In this document: in pieces, positions 16,605 through 25,782 of the stretch
Layout: every line of letters starts with the position of its first letter
How positions within the stretch are numbered: the first letter of the stretch is position 1
Assembly: GCA_964552055.1 (NCBI GenBank)
Contig: CAZKFL010000002.1
Span: forward strand, 43,849 to 107,848
Direction of reading: 5' to 3'
Length of the DNA stretch: 64,000 nt
From: VGMD01 sp964552055
GTDB lineage: Bacteria; Chlamydiota; Chlamydiia; Chlamydiales; 2-12-FULL-49-11
Translations under genes and position numbers: made by a program
The notes under the pieces: model-generated
Told to the model about the DNA's origin: nothing
Database searches by the model: none
What the model saw: only the letters and a program-made list of their open reading frames with translations

Positions 16605-17069
16605 TTAAGCAGCGGCGGAATTATTATCAATAGCTGATCCTGTGTATTCAGAACTTAGTATCTCTTTACACACTTCTGCCATTTGAAAGTCTAATACTTT
16701 CAATCGTTTAAAAACTGCATCGTGTTTTCCGGCTTCTTTAGAAAGTTCCGCATGGAGAATCAATAACTTTGTAAAATACTCAAACATATGCTTTAAGAGG
16801 ACTCCGCTTTCCACTTTTTTGATAACAGACTTCATTTCGCCATTCGGAAGTCTTTCTTTAGCAAGGATCGGATATTTTCTTGGACGACCTCTACTTCTTT
16901 TTATACCATCATCATTTTCTTTAGGAGCAGATTCTTTTCTAGGTCTGCCTCTAGGTCTTTTAATTCTTTCTTCTAGACTTTCTGTTTTTGCTTTTGGAGG
17001 GCGCCCTCTTCCTCTTTTTTGAACTTCAGCGGGCATGACATTCTCTACAACATTATTAGTATCTATCAT
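16605..17069 (-). CDS. AT-hook DNA-binding protein
   Basis: 154 aa. The N-terminal half has three AT-hook cores: RGRGRPPK (19-26), RPRGRPRK (38-45) and RSRGRPRK (58-65), each in a Lys/Arg-rich context. AT-hooks bind the minor groove of AT-rich DNA. The C-terminal half (about 75-140) is predicted helical (GVLLKHMFEYFTKLLILHAELSKEAG) and could dimerise. AT-hook proteins are common in eukaryotes and rarer in bacteria. It could be a nucleoid protein of this AT-rich genome or a nucleus-targeted effector. No signal peptide. Confidence 0.75.
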   Translation of the reverse strand: MIDTNNVVENVMPAEVQKRGRGRPPKAKTESLEERIKRPRGRPRKESAPKENDDGIKRSRGRPRKYPILAKERLPNGEMKSVIKKVESGVLLKHMFEYFTKLLILHAELSKEAGKHDAVFKRLKVLDFQMAEVCKEILSSEYTGSAIDNNSAAA

Positions 17070-17147
17070 AACAAACTACTCCGTATTATTAAAATATGTA
17101 TTACTATTTTACTATACTGAAATAGAATTATAATTAAAAGAATTATT

Positions 17148-18509
17148 TTAAATTATGCCAATAAGATTGAGTAATATGATTATAATAATAACCGGACTTA
17201 TATATTTAATATTGAATTTAAGATAGTTATCAATTGAGGTGTGCTTTTGATAAAATTTTCCGGTCCCTTCTTTTAAATGTGAAAAAGCCGGCTCTAAACC
17301 CCATTTCCAACCAATAAGTATGACAGCTGCAAGTCCACCAAAAGGAATTAGAATATTGATAGCTAGATAAGAAATCGCATCAAAGAAATTCATGCCAAAA
17401 ATTGTATACCCCTTCCAGATACCAAAAGAAAGAGCGCTTGGAACACCTAATAGAAATGCGCCGGATCCGGCAAAAATGGTTGCCTTATGTCGACTCCATT
17501 TCTTCTCATCAATAAAATAAGAAATAACAGGTTCCATTGCAGAGATTTGGGAAGTTAATCCCGCTAAGAATATGAGAAGAAAAAACAAGATCGATAAAAA
17601 ATAGCCACCCGTAATTTGAGAAAAAATCATCGGCAATGTCTGAAACATTAAATTCGTACCTCCTTCAGCAGAGCCGCCTACAGAAAAAACCACAGTAAAA
17701 ATAGCCATTCCTGCTAATAAAGACACTATAATTACAGACATTGCAATGGGGAAGGCAGTCTTAGGAATGTTCTCACTTTTATCAAGATAACTGCCATATG
17801 TAACCATTGTTCCTTGCCCAATACTAAGACCGAAAAGAGCTTGTCCGAGTGCCATAATAATTGCTGAAGGTGTAAGACTTTTCCAATCGGGGTTAAATAA
17901 AAATTTTAGACCATCACTTGCCCCTTTCATTGTCAGTCCTTTGACTACAAGAATAACCAATAGTATAAATAGCATGGGCATGAATACCGAATTTGAAGCC
18001 TCAATCCCTTTCTGAACGCCAACAAACAAAATCAATGTAGCTAGAAGCATAAAAAGAAAATGTGTTCCAATTGCCCAACTTCCAAGCGATACATGATTTA
18101 AGAAATAACTTTGCGACTCTCCAATTGTCTGAAAATGTGTAAGCCCTCCTATAATTGCATCACCTAAATAACCTAAGGTCCAGCCGCAAATCACACTATA
18201 AAAAGAACTTACAATAAAGCCGGTAACAATTGTTAAAAGGCCTACTCTTCCCCAAGACTTACCCCTACCTAATGTCCTAAATGCGCCCGCAGGATTGAGA
18301 TGAGTCTTTCTTCCAATAATAATTTCTGCAATCAAAACCGGAAGGCTAACAAAAATAAGAAAAAACGTAAAAATCAGAGCAAATGCAGCGCCTCCATTTT
18401 GCCCTACTATATAGGGAAATCTCCAAATACTTCCAAGGCCAACTGCAGACCCAATAGCTGCCCACATAAATCCAATATGGGACTTCCAAAGCTCTCTTTT
18501 CATGGCCAT
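17148..18509 (-). CDS. Sodium:neurotransmitter symporter (SNF/NSS) family transporter
   Basis: 453-residue inner-membrane protein with about 11-12 helices. The N-terminal LWKSHIGFMWAAIGSAVGLGSIWRFPYI is the conserved NSS helix 1 with the sodium and substrate site, followed by QNGGAAF and PVLIAEIIIGR. Bacterial members (LeuT, TnaT, MhsT) import hydrophobic amino acids with sodium. The substrate here is inferred to be an amino acid. It diverges from an APC permease, so this locus imports or exchanges amino acids from the host. Two in-frame ATGs (18509, 18503) are possible starts. Confidence 0.92.
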   Translation of the reverse strand: MAMKRELWKSHIGFMWAAIGSAVGLGSIWRFPYIVGQNGGAAFALIFTFFLIFVSLPVLIAEIIIGRKTHLNPAGAFRTLGRGKSWGRVGLLTIVTGFIVSSFYSVICGWTLGYLGDAIIGGLTHFQTIGESQSYFLNHVSLGSWAIGTHFLFMLLATLILFVGVQKGIEASNSVFMPMLFILLVILVVKGLTMKGASDGLKFLFNPDWKSLTPSAIIMALGQALFGLSIGQGTMVTYGSYLDKSENIPKTAFPIAMSVIIVSLLAGMAIFTVVFSVGGSAEGGTNLMFQTLPMIFSQITGGYFLSILFFLLIFLAGLTSQISAMEPVISYFIDEKKWSRHKATIFAGSGAFLLGVPSALSFGIWKGYTIFGMNFFDAISYLAINILIPFGGLAAVILIGWKWGLEPAFSHLKEGTGKFYQKHTSIDNYLKFNIKYISPVIIIIILLNLIGII

Positions 18510-18556
18510 CTACTATAATTCGTAGCAAAAATTAGAGCAAGTCTTCAGTTTTATTT

Positions 18557-18585
18557 TTGACGAAATTAGAGAAAAAGTTTATACT
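18557..18585 (+). promoter_or_regulatory. Promoter of the second APC permease, start codon at the predicted +1
   Basis: TTGACG at 18557-18562, 17-bp spacer, TATACT at 18580-18585. The ATG is at 18595, nine bases after the -10 box, where transcription would begin, and there is no ribosome binding site. This predicts a leaderless or nearly leaderless mRNA. Confidence 0.6.
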
Positions 18586-18594
18586 TCTTGCCTT

Positions 18595-19983
18595 ATGACA
18601 AAGAAAATTAGTGTTTTTGTTCTGACAATGATCAATTTGGCCACCATTTTAAGTATTCGAAATTGGCCAACAAGCGCGCAATTTGGCCTCTCTTCAATTA
18701 TTTTTTTACTACTTGCTCTTTTCTTCTTTTTTATACCTGCAGCCCTTGTTTCAGCTGAACTAGCTACTGGATGGCCTCAAAGAGGCGGTATATTTGTCTG
18801 GGTAAAAGAGGCTCTTGGACACCGGCTTGGATTTCTAGCAATCTGGCTTTTATGGCTTGAAAATGTTGTCTGGTATCCGACAATTCTTTCTTTTGTCGCA
18901 GCATCTGTTGCTTATATTATCAATCCTGAGCTTAACGGAAATAAGTGGTTTACTTTTCTAGTCATCACCTCTGTTTTTTGGATAATCACTTATATTAATT
19001 TAAAAGGCGTCAAGGTTTTTGGATGGATTAGCTCGATTTCAGTAACTCTTGGAACATTAGTCCCAGGCATATTAATTATTGGTTTTGGCTTTGCTTGGTA
19101 TTTTCTTGGATATCCCTCTAACATTACGTTCTCCTGGGAAGCTCTTAGGCCAAATATTTCAAGTTTTTCTGATCTAGCATTATTAACAGGGATTGTGCTG
19201 AGTTTTGGCGGAATCGAAATGTCTGCTGTTCATGCAAATGATGTCGAAAATCCTCAAAAAAATTATTCAAGAGCAATTTTTTATTCAGCATCTGTTATTA
19301 TAGTCATGACAATTCTTGGTACATTGGCAATTTCTGTGATAATGCCTAAAAGTGAAATCAATCTCATTTCAGGTAGTATTGAAGCAATCTATAATTTCTT
19401 TGCAAAATATGGTCTTGAAAAGTTCATGCCCCTCATAGCGCTTATCATTGTTCTCGGCCCCCTTGGCGGAGTAAGTTCATGGGCAGCAGGACCTTGCAGA
19501 GGTATGCTCGCAGCTGCTGAAAAAGGCGATTTCCCTCCTTTTATGTGCAAAACGAATAAGCACGATATGCCAGTAAATGTTATGCTAATTCAAGGGATTA
19601 TAGTTACTCTGCTCTCATTTGCATTTATATTTATGCCAAATATAGCAAGCTCATTTTGGATGCTTACTGTACTTGCAGCGCAACTCTATATTGTGATGTA
19701 CATCCTTATGTTTATTTCAGGAATTGTTCTTAGATATAGTCATAAAAAACTTGATCGGCATTATAAAATTCCGTTTGGCAACATTGGAATGTGGGTTGTA
19801 GCAACTCTTGGAATTCTTGGATGCCTCTTCACTTTTTTTGTTGGATTTGTTCCAGCCACACCTGTAGATACGGGTGGATTTCTCTTTTTTGAACTGTTTC
19901 TTGCTGCCGGTCTTATTCTTTTTTGTTCTACACCTTTGATTATCTTTCAACTCCGTTATTTATGGACGAATAAAACCGAATGA
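18595..19983 (+). CDS. APC-superfamily amino-acid permease (paralogue of the gene at 5728)
   Basis: 462 aa, about 12 transmembrane helices. It shares with the 5728 gene the motifs SAELATGWPQRGGIFVWVKEALG, the WLLWLENVVWYPTI region and the C-terminal HYKIPFGNIGMWVV, so the two are paralogues of the glutamate/GABA antiporter-like branch. Substrate unknown. The stop overlaps the ATG of the kinase-like gene (ATGA at 19980-19983), which indicates translational coupling. It has a near-consensus promoter but no ribosome binding site. Confidence 0.88.
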   Translation: MTKKISVFVLTMINLATILSIRNWPTSAQFGLSSIIFLLLALFFFFIPAALVSAELATGWPQRGGIFVWVKEALGHRLGFLAIWLLWLENVVWYPTILSFVAASVAYIINPELNGNKWFTFLVITSVFWIITYINLKGVKVFGWISSISVTLGTLVPGILIIGFGFAWYFLGYPSNITFSWEALRPNISSFSDLALLTGIVLSFGGIEMSAVHANDVENPQKNYSRAIFYSASVIIVMTILGTLAISVIMPKSEINLISGSIEAIYNFFAKYGLEKFMPLIALIIVLGPLGGVSSWAAGPCRGMLAAAEKGDFPPFMCKTNKHDMPVNVMLIQGIIVTLLSFAFIFMPNIASSFWMLTVLAAQLYIVMYILMFISGIVLRYSHKKLDRHYKIPFGNIGMWVVATLGILGCLFTFFVGFVPATPVDTGGFLFFELFLAAGLILFCSTPLIIFQLRYLWTNKTE

Positions 19984-22310
19984 TTCTGCCTGTACCCCCA
20001 AGCATTAGCATACACACTCCTCAGACTAATGTATTCTCACCCACAGTTGTATTTACACCTGAAGTACAGAGAATCATCATGATTGCATTTGAACTTTTTA
20101 TCTCTAATCATGCCGAGAAAATTTATTTTTCTAGTGACCGTCTTTCTTACATAAAGGATGGAACTAGCGCCCCTTTAGTTAAACTACCCCATTCAATAAG
20201 GCGCGAAAATGAAACTACTTTTCATATAACTGCAGAGAGAAAAGCTCTGACCACAAAAATTGGTTCTGGTACTTATAAATGCGTTAAAAAAGCAATGACA
20301 GTCACAGTTATTTCAGAAAATGAACTACGGGTAGATGGTGTTGCCTTAGTTAAAGACAAAAACACATCCGTTACCCCCCCATCTAGGATCCTCTCTGAAA
20401 CTCTTGCTGATGTTTCCTATATAGAGACATTTAAAAAAATCATCTACCGAACAAGTAAAGGAACATTCAAACAATTTCACATTGCAGAAGAAGCCCTATG
20501 CTCAGCCCATTCTCTTATAACAAACCCCTTAAATGCGAACTATTATGAACATATGAAAATCTGCCATGACATTGTTCAAGGTTTTTCAGAACTGTATCAA
20601 ATGGGTTATGTTCATGGCGATAGTAAACCTGATAACGTTCTTGTATATTTTAAAAATAAGACTTTTTCAGCAAAACTAACTGATTTAGATACCGTATCCC
20701 CTATAGATTCTATTGTTTATAATCAAACAAGTCTCTTTCTTTCGCCATTACACAAAATGCAAATTATTAAAGCTGTGATAATAAAAAATGGTGACACTAG
20801 CAAGGTGCCAACAGAAAAGGAGATAGAAGATAAGTATATCGAATTTTTACATACAAATATTTTAAGATGGTCTCCTAAAACTGCAATTTGTTCTGTTGGG
20901 ATAACGTTATGCAATATCGGGCTGCACCTTCAATCCCGAAAAGACCCCCCAACAGCTGATCAGATGAGACCATTTTGGGAGATTGTAGCAGCTCTTACAG
21001 GAGGGTTTTCTCCTGGGCCTACTATTAAAACAATTTACGAATACAACACAAACCTTATTCATACTCTCACCAATATGTTATTAAGGAAGGAGAGAATTAA
21101 CCCGCCAACAATAACCTTAGAAATCGCTGCTGCTAAATTGGGCCTCCTAGCAAGGAAGCCACTGCCAATCACATTACCTCTGAGTAGATCACTTGCAGGA
21201 ACACGATTTGAATTCTGTTTTCCTTTACCCGATGATATGGCGCGCATTCCAATTCTTGAAAAAATTGAACAATGCTATCAGCTAATTTTTAGTAGTATTA
21301 GAGCGGAAAAAATTTATTTTGATTCTGGCTCAAATTATATCAAGCAGATTAATCGTTCTGGCTCAAGCCTTATAAACTGCATCTATAAAATTTCAGACAA
21401 TGTATTTGCGGCTATATTTGACCGAAAGTTATCTCAACAGAAAAAACCTGCCTGGGTTATCACTGTAATATCCCCCATGCATCTCCGGATATCAGAACAA
21501 TATCTCATGAAAGATCGTACTGCCAAAAGGGAAAAAGTTGTTTGGCCAATAGAAGCGCTAGATGATTTGGAAAAGATTGAAAAAGTTACTAGCATCAATT
21601 ATAAGACGAGTAGTGGCCTATACAGACGCTTTCATTTAGCTCATCCCACATTTTGTAATGCAGAAGAACTTTTTCGCTATGTGCCAACCATCACTTTTGC
21701 TGAATTTATTCAAATTTGCAAGGATATCCTACTTGCGATAAGTGAATTAAATTTAAGAGGATTTTCCCATATGGGATTGCAATTAAGAGATATCGAAATA
21801 CTATCCGCACATCGTTTTGAAGGGCCTTTTATACCAAGAATAAGCGCATCCTCTTTAATTCTTGAACAAAAAACATCAGTAGACAACCTTCCGCTCGCAA
21901 CATTATCACCAAGACTTAGGTGTGAAATGATTCAAAAAGTGAAAGTAATGATCCCCCTTCCAAATTCACATCAAATTATTAATCATTATCTTAATAATGT
22001 TGCCATAAGAACCTGCATACCAAGAAAGTCAGATATCCTAGCAAATGCAGGTCTTGTTCTAGCAACTCTTGGCCTTCAAATGAAACCTCTTCTTATAACC
22101 CAGTCACCCCCCACATCCAATAGATTTTGGAAAATAATCAGCTCCCTTACTGGAAAATTTACGCCCAAACCTGATGCTACCAATATAGAAGATTTCTATT
22201 TTGCAATCGATTCTGTAATCATCCCCCTTAAACCTAATGATATCCCGACTCCCACAACCACACTTTCTAAAGCAATAGACCGCCTAGGAAAGCTTATCGG
22301 GGCACCTTAG
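19980..22310 (+). CDS. Tandem protein kinase-like protein (kinase plus degenerate kinase)
   Basis: 776 aa made of two copies of one kinase-like unit. Copy 1 (about 25-400) has a glycine-rich segment IGSGTYKCVKKA (94-105), a catalytic loop VHGDSKPDN (211-219; the Asp and Lys of HRDxKxxN are kept) and TDLDT (234-238) in place of DFG. Copy 2 (about 425-776) repeats the order, EKIYFDSGSNYIKQ, then FRRFHLAHPTFCNAEEL-like text, but its loop reads FSHMGLQLRDI, without the catalytic Asp. The shared tail of both copies contains FW-[EK]-I-[IV]-[AS]-[AS]-LTG-[GK]-F-[ST]-P. No signal peptide. I infer one active or residual kinase and one pseudokinase, possibly an effector acting in the host; it is not related to Pkn1 at 46912 beyond the fold. 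Coupled to the permease upstream. Confidence 0.7.
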   Translation: MILPVPPSISIHTPQTNVFSPTVVFTPEVQRIIMIAFELFISNHAEKIYFSSDRLSYIKDGTSAPLVKLPHSIRRENETTFHITAERKALTTKIGSGTYKCVKKAMTVTVISENELRVDGVALVKDKNTSVTPPSRILSETLADVSYIETFKKIIYRTSKGTFKQFHIAEEALCSAHSLITNPLNANYYEHMKICHDIVQGFSELYQMGYVHGDSKPDNVLVYFKNKTFSAKLTDLDTVSPIDSIVYNQTSLFLSPLHKMQIIKAVIIKNGDTSKVPTEKEIEDKYIEFLHTNILRWSPKTAICSVGITLCNIGLHLQSRKDPPTADQMRPFWEIVAALTGGFSPGPTIKTIYEYNTNLIHTLTNMLLRKERINPPTITLEIAAAKLGLLARKPLPITLPLSRSLAGTRFEFCFPLPDDMARIPILEKIEQCYQLIFSSIRAEKIYFDSGSNYIKQINRSGSSLINCIYKISDNVFAAIFDRKLSQQKKPAWVITVISPMHLRISEQYLMKDRTAKREKVVWPIEALDDLEKIEKVTSINYKTSSGLYRRFHLAHPTFCNAEELFRYVPTITFAEFIQICKDILLAISELNLRGFSHMGLQLRDIEILSAHRFEGPFIPRISASSLILEQKTSVDNLPLATLSPRLRCEMIQKVKVMIPLPNSHQIINHYLNNVAIRTCIPRKSDILANAGLVLATLGLQMKPLLITQSPPTSNRFWKIISSLTGKFTPKPDATNIEDFYFAIDSVIIPLKPNDIPTPTTTLSKAIDRLGKLIGAP

Positions 22311-22313
22311 AAT

Positions 22314-22691
22314 ATGAAGTGTCCTTGTCATTCCGGAAAAGATTATGATGATTGCTGCAAGTCTTACCATCAAGGTAAGAAACCCTGCGAAACTCCCCTT
22401 GTTCTTATGCGCTCTCGCTACTCCGCTTATGCATTAGATTTAGCAAACTATATCATCAAAACAACCCACCCAAAAAGCCCTTTTTATGAAAAGGATATAG
22501 ATGTCTGGAAAAAGTCAATCCATCATTTTAGTAAAACAACCGCCTTTCAAGATCTTATTATTGAATCATTTGATGAAACTCATGTTACATTTTTTGCAAA
22601 ACTAAATACGCTTGGGATGGATGCAAGCTTCCGCGAGCTAAGTCTTTTTAAAAAGCTAGATGGCCTATGGTACTATCTAACTAAAGATTAA
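22314..22691 (+). CDS. ychJ: YchJ/UPF0225 family SEC-C motif protein
   Basis: 125 aa. The N terminus MKCPCHSGKDYDDCCKSYHQG is a SEC-C zinc-binding motif (CxC...CC), followed by the YchJ hallmark LMRSRYSAYALDLANYIIKTTHP and a small alpha-beta NTF2-like domain (FHELSLFKK-type strand near the end). The role of YchJ is not established. The gene starts three bases after the kinase-like gene, so it is probably in the same transcript. Confidence 0.88.
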   Translation: MKCPCHSGKDYDDCCKSYHQGKKPCETPLVLMRSRYSAYALDLANYIIKTTHPKSPFYEKDIDVWKKSIHHFSKTTAFQDLIIESFDETHVTFFAKLNTLGMDASFRELSLFKKLDGLWYYLTKD

Positions 22692-22992
22692 CGATAATCA
22701 CATCAATTGGAGGGATTCCATGGCGAATGCGCCAGCTCTCCAAATCTATACGTAGACCGTTAGTGTGGATAATCCAAACGTTATCAAGATCACAAACGTT
22801 TAGACCAAGAAGATCGTAGTTTGCATCATCTTCTTCAAATGCATAAATAATACCATCTGGAAATATGGTTGCAAGCTCTCTTGTGAACTCACCAACTCCT
22901 GCGCCTATTTCGATAATAATTGGATAGTGTGACCCAAAAATAGGCATAGAGAAATTGATTAATATAAAAAAGCTTAAAAGAGGTCTTATCAC
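22681..22992 (-). pseudogene. Truncated, exported FkbM-like SAM methyltransferase
   Basis: 103 aa: a signal peptide (MIRPLLSFFILINFSMPIFG) then the SAM-binding first half of a Rossmann methyltransferase, IIIEIGAGVGEFTRELATIFPDGIIYAFEEDDANYDLL, close to the FkbM type. The protein ends at PPIDVIIVNL, just where the family continues with its D-x-E-G strand, so the catalytic second half is missing. It overlaps the upstream gene by four bases (ATGA), and its end overlaps ychJ on the other strand. I read it as a 3'-deleted remnant, although a short expressed protein cannot be excluded. Confidence 0.55.
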
Positions 22993-23717
22993 TTCTTTAA
23001 AAGGCTAATTGCAAGAGTTGTTCCGGCTTCTGGATCTCTCTTTTTTTTCGATATGTAAGTGAAAATAGAGAGAGGTTGATCATCAGTAAATACGGCTGTT
23101 TCAATAGCACTTTCAACGAGCTTTGTAATCGGAAAGCCGGCTTCTATAAGAAGCACGATCTTTCTTGTATCAAGTCTTTTTGCTGTGACCGCTTCTGCAA
23201 AAACCTCTGATTGCGAAATTCCTAATCTTGATGACGATTGTGGGAAAGAAGTGGCGTTCGCTATTGATCTGAATAATTTAATACAAAAAACTTCTGCACC
23301 ATGCGCTTTACAGGCTTCATCTAAAGCGATCTCAAAACTTCTTTTTGAATCAAAGCGCTTTTCTTCATCATCTGACCAACCTTGTTTTATTAAATATTCA
23401 GTCATGTTTAAATTTTTAGCGTCCAAGCACTTAGCGATCATTGAAGCGCCATTACTATCTGGCGCATATAACGAAACTCTAGATGGATCAATCGGATGGC
23501 TGCGGCGAATATTGCGATCTAATTGTTGAATTTTAACATGAAGTTTCACGCTCGGCAGAAGCATTTCATCTGTTACAGTGCCCGGTAAAAATCTAGCTTT
23601 ATAACGTTCTAAGAGTTCTGAAACTCTTAAATCAGTTAAAGTGCTTGAAGGTCTTGCGTAACAATTTAGTAATGAAGTTGATGAAAAAAAACTTGATCTG
23701 GCTGCAGACGCTAACAT
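22989..23717 (-). CDS. Hypothetical protein with ankyrin-like segments
   Basis: 242 aa; AAAGGTG precedes the ATG at 23717. The stretches SNGASMIAKCLDAKNLNMTEYLIKQGW and RKIVLLIEAGFPITKLVESAIET resemble ankyrin-repeat helices (helix-turn-helix ending in LIxxG), but the number of repeats and the beta-turn consensus are not clear. No signal peptide or membrane segment. It could be a host-interaction protein, as is frequent for ankyrin proteins in intracellular bacteria. Coupled (ATGA) to the truncated methyltransferase. Confidence 0.55.
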   Translation of the reverse strand: MLASAARSSFFSSTSLLNCYARPSSTLTDLRVSELLERYKARFLPGTVTDEMLLPSVKLHVKIQQLDRNIRRSHPIDPSRVSLYAPDSNGASMIAKCLDAKNLNMTEYLIKQGWSDDEEKRFDSKRSFEIALDEACKAHGAEVFCIKLFRSIANATSFPQSSSRLGISQSEVFAEAVTAKRLDTRKIVLLIEAGFPITKLVESAIETAVFTDDQPLSIFTYISKKKRDPEAGTTLAISLLKK

Positions 23718-23780
23718 GACTCATTCACCTTTGAAATAAAATTAAGATTGAACAAATTTACAGGAAAGAATCATATTTGT

Positions 23781-23876
23781 CTAGCCCGCATTTCTCACAA
23801 TAACCCCTTGAAATTCGGTCAAGATGGGGTGACAGATCGCCCTAATTTTCTAGTTTTTGTGAGAAATGCAGGCTAG
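23781..23876. mobile_element. MITE-like element with 20-bp terminal inverted repeats
   Basis: Ends CTAGCCCGCATTTCTCACAA (23781-23800) and TTGTGAGAAATGCAGGCTAG (23857-23876) are reverse complements with one mismatch. The 96-bp element has no coding capacity and abuts the stop codon of the OPT transporter (23878). Whether target-site duplications flank it is not clear. Confidence 0.65.
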
Positions 23877-23877
23877 G

Positions 23878-25713
23878 TTACTTGCGCAAAGAGAGTTTAC
23901 CAAAAAGGAGCGTGAGCAAAAAAAACATGACAAGACCAAAGAGTGGAGATAAAAGACTATTCGCATCTGGAGAGATATATCCCAGCACTGTAAGGAGAGC
24001 GATGATCACTCCAATGCAAGCGTCGCCTGCAACTAGGCCAGATCCGATAAGAATTCCCGCTTCTTCAGACTTTTGTCTATGAAATCGTTTAATTAGATGT
24101 CTTAGTAGACCTCCGAGCATAAGTGGTGTGCTCACTTCAAGGGGAAGGTAGAGTCCTATTGCAAAAGGTAAAACGCGAACACTGAGGAGAATCATAACAA
24201 AGCCTAAAACAGCGCCAATAAGAACTAAAGTTGTTGGCAGTTCATGCTGAATCACTCCAGAGCCAATGATTGCTAAAAGAGATGCTTGTGGCGCAGGAAG
24301 TGCAGCGCTTCCAAAGACGTATACTTTATTTAAGAGAATAAGAACAAATCCAATAATTAGAGAAGGGGCAAGAAGGCCGAGAATTTCTGCAATTTGTTGT
24401 TTTTTGGGAGTTGCTCCTAAAAGAAATCCTGTTTTAAGATCTTGAGAAGTAGTTGAGGCTAAACAAATAGAGACTGTGACTACAGCGCTCATTGTGATAG
24501 CCATGATTAGATAAATGCGTTCTGTCCAACCAAGCATTGCGAATAGAGAACCAGTAATCAGAAGTGTTGTTAAAACCATTCCTGAGGCCGGATTTGACGA
24601 GCTGCCAACTAAGCCGACAGTAATTGATGTTACTGCTACAAAAAAATATCCTAAAATAGTAAGCAATACGATGGTAAATATATTCATATTCAGGCCTGGA
24701 ATAAGCCATAAAAGAAGGATAACGGCAATTGAACCTAATACTAACCATCTAAGCGAAATATCAGTATCCGTTCTGATTTGCGTCTCTCTTTTATTAAACA
24801 GCTCTTTAAAACCTACATGAACTGTTTTTGCAATCATGGGAAAGATGCCAACCAAGTTATAGATGCCACCTACCGCTACAGTTCCAATTCCAATATAACG
24901 AAGGTAGGAAGACCAAATATCAACTGCGCTCATTTCAGATATCGGAATCGTTGCGGGAAAGATAATAAGACCTTTTGTTGCATAAAGTTTAATTAATGGT
25001 ATAAAAACCCACCAGCCAACTGCTCCACCTGCAAACATAATAGCGGAAATTTCTAAGCCAATTATATAGCCAACGCCCAATAATGAAGGTGATCCCTCCA
25101 TTCGAAATTGGGTATTTTCAAAAGGACCAATAACAAAGGTTGCTAAATCATCCCACAAATGAAATGCGCCAGTAAGCAATTTGTAAAAGCCACCAATAAT
25201 TATGCCCCAAATCGCAAAGATTGCTTGTTTAGACTCTTTTGCACCCGCTTTTAAAATTTCTGCACATGCCGTCCCTTCAGGAAACGGAAGTATTCCATGC
25301 TCTTTGACAATAATATATCTACGCATAGGGATCATAAATAAAATCCCCAAAACCCCGCCCAAAAACGAAAGGATAAAAATATTTGTATTTGAAATATGCG
25401 AACCAAGCAGAAAGAGAGCTGGAATAGTAAAAATGATTCCTGCCGCAAGCCCTTCACCTACAGACGCAATTGTTTGTACAATGTTATTTTCTAAAATTGA
25501 GACATTTTTAAAAAAAAGCTTTAAGATCGCCATTGAAAGCACTGCAGCTGGAATAGATGCGGAAATTGTCATTCCCATTTTTAGGCCAAGATATGTATTA
25601 CCTACAGTAAAAATTAGCCCAAGAATAACTCCCAGTATAGCAGCACGCAAAGTAAATTCAGGCATTTTTTTGCCTGGCGCAACAAAGGGCTCAAAAGGTT
25701 TTGTCTTCTCCAT
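23878..25713 (-). CDS. OPT-family oligopeptide transporter
   Basis: 611-residue membrane protein, about 14-16 helices, with the family's characteristic N-terminal GLIFTVGNTYLGLKMGMTISASIPAA (two GLxxG helices), PEGTACAEILKAG and the C-terminal GSGLVAGDACIG. OPT proteins import oligopeptides or metal-peptide/siderophore complexes; bacterial members of this type are proton-coupled peptide importers. Start is placed at the ATG at 25713 (MEKTKPFEPF), which has a GGGTGAAG ribosome binding site; the frame extends to a TTG at 25749. Peptide uptake fits an organism that also has the ABC peptide system at 42700-45928. Confidence 0.9.
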   Translation of the reverse strand: MEKTKPFEPFVAPGKKMPEFTLRAAILGVILGLIFTVGNTYLGLKMGMTISASIPAAVLSMAILKLFFKNVSILENNIVQTIASVGEGLAAGIIFTIPALFLLGSHISNTNIFILSFLGGVLGILFMIPMRRYIIVKEHGILPFPEGTACAEILKAGAKESKQAIFAIWGIIIGGFYKLLTGAFHLWDDLATFVIGPFENTQFRMEGSPSLLGVGYIIGLEISAIMFAGGAVGWWVFIPLIKLYATKGLIIFPATIPISEMSAVDIWSSYLRYIGIGTVAVGGIYNLVGIFPMIAKTVHVGFKELFNKRETQIRTDTDISLRWLVLGSIAVILLLWLIPGLNMNIFTIVLLTILGYFFVAVTSITVGLVGSSSNPASGMVLTTLLITGSLFAMLGWTERIYLIMAITMSAVVTVSICLASTTSQDLKTGFLLGATPKKQQIAEILGLLAPSLIIGFVLILLNKVYVFGSAALPAPQASLLAIIGSGVIQHELPTTLVLIGAVLGFVMILLSVRVLPFAIGLYLPLEVSTPLMLGGLLRHLIKRFHRQKSEEAGILIGSGLVAGDACIGVIIALLTVLGYISPDANSLLSPLFGLVMFFLLTLLFGKLSLRK

Positions 25714-25782
25714 TTGCTTCACCCTGTAAATCCTTATCTTTCTTTTCAATAAAAATTATTAAAAACCCTTGAAAAATGGAGA

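Noticed and set aside
25202..25729. 175-aa open frame on the plus strand
   Set aside because: Lies antisense inside the OPT transporter; the transporter is strongly supported, the antisense frame has no family features.
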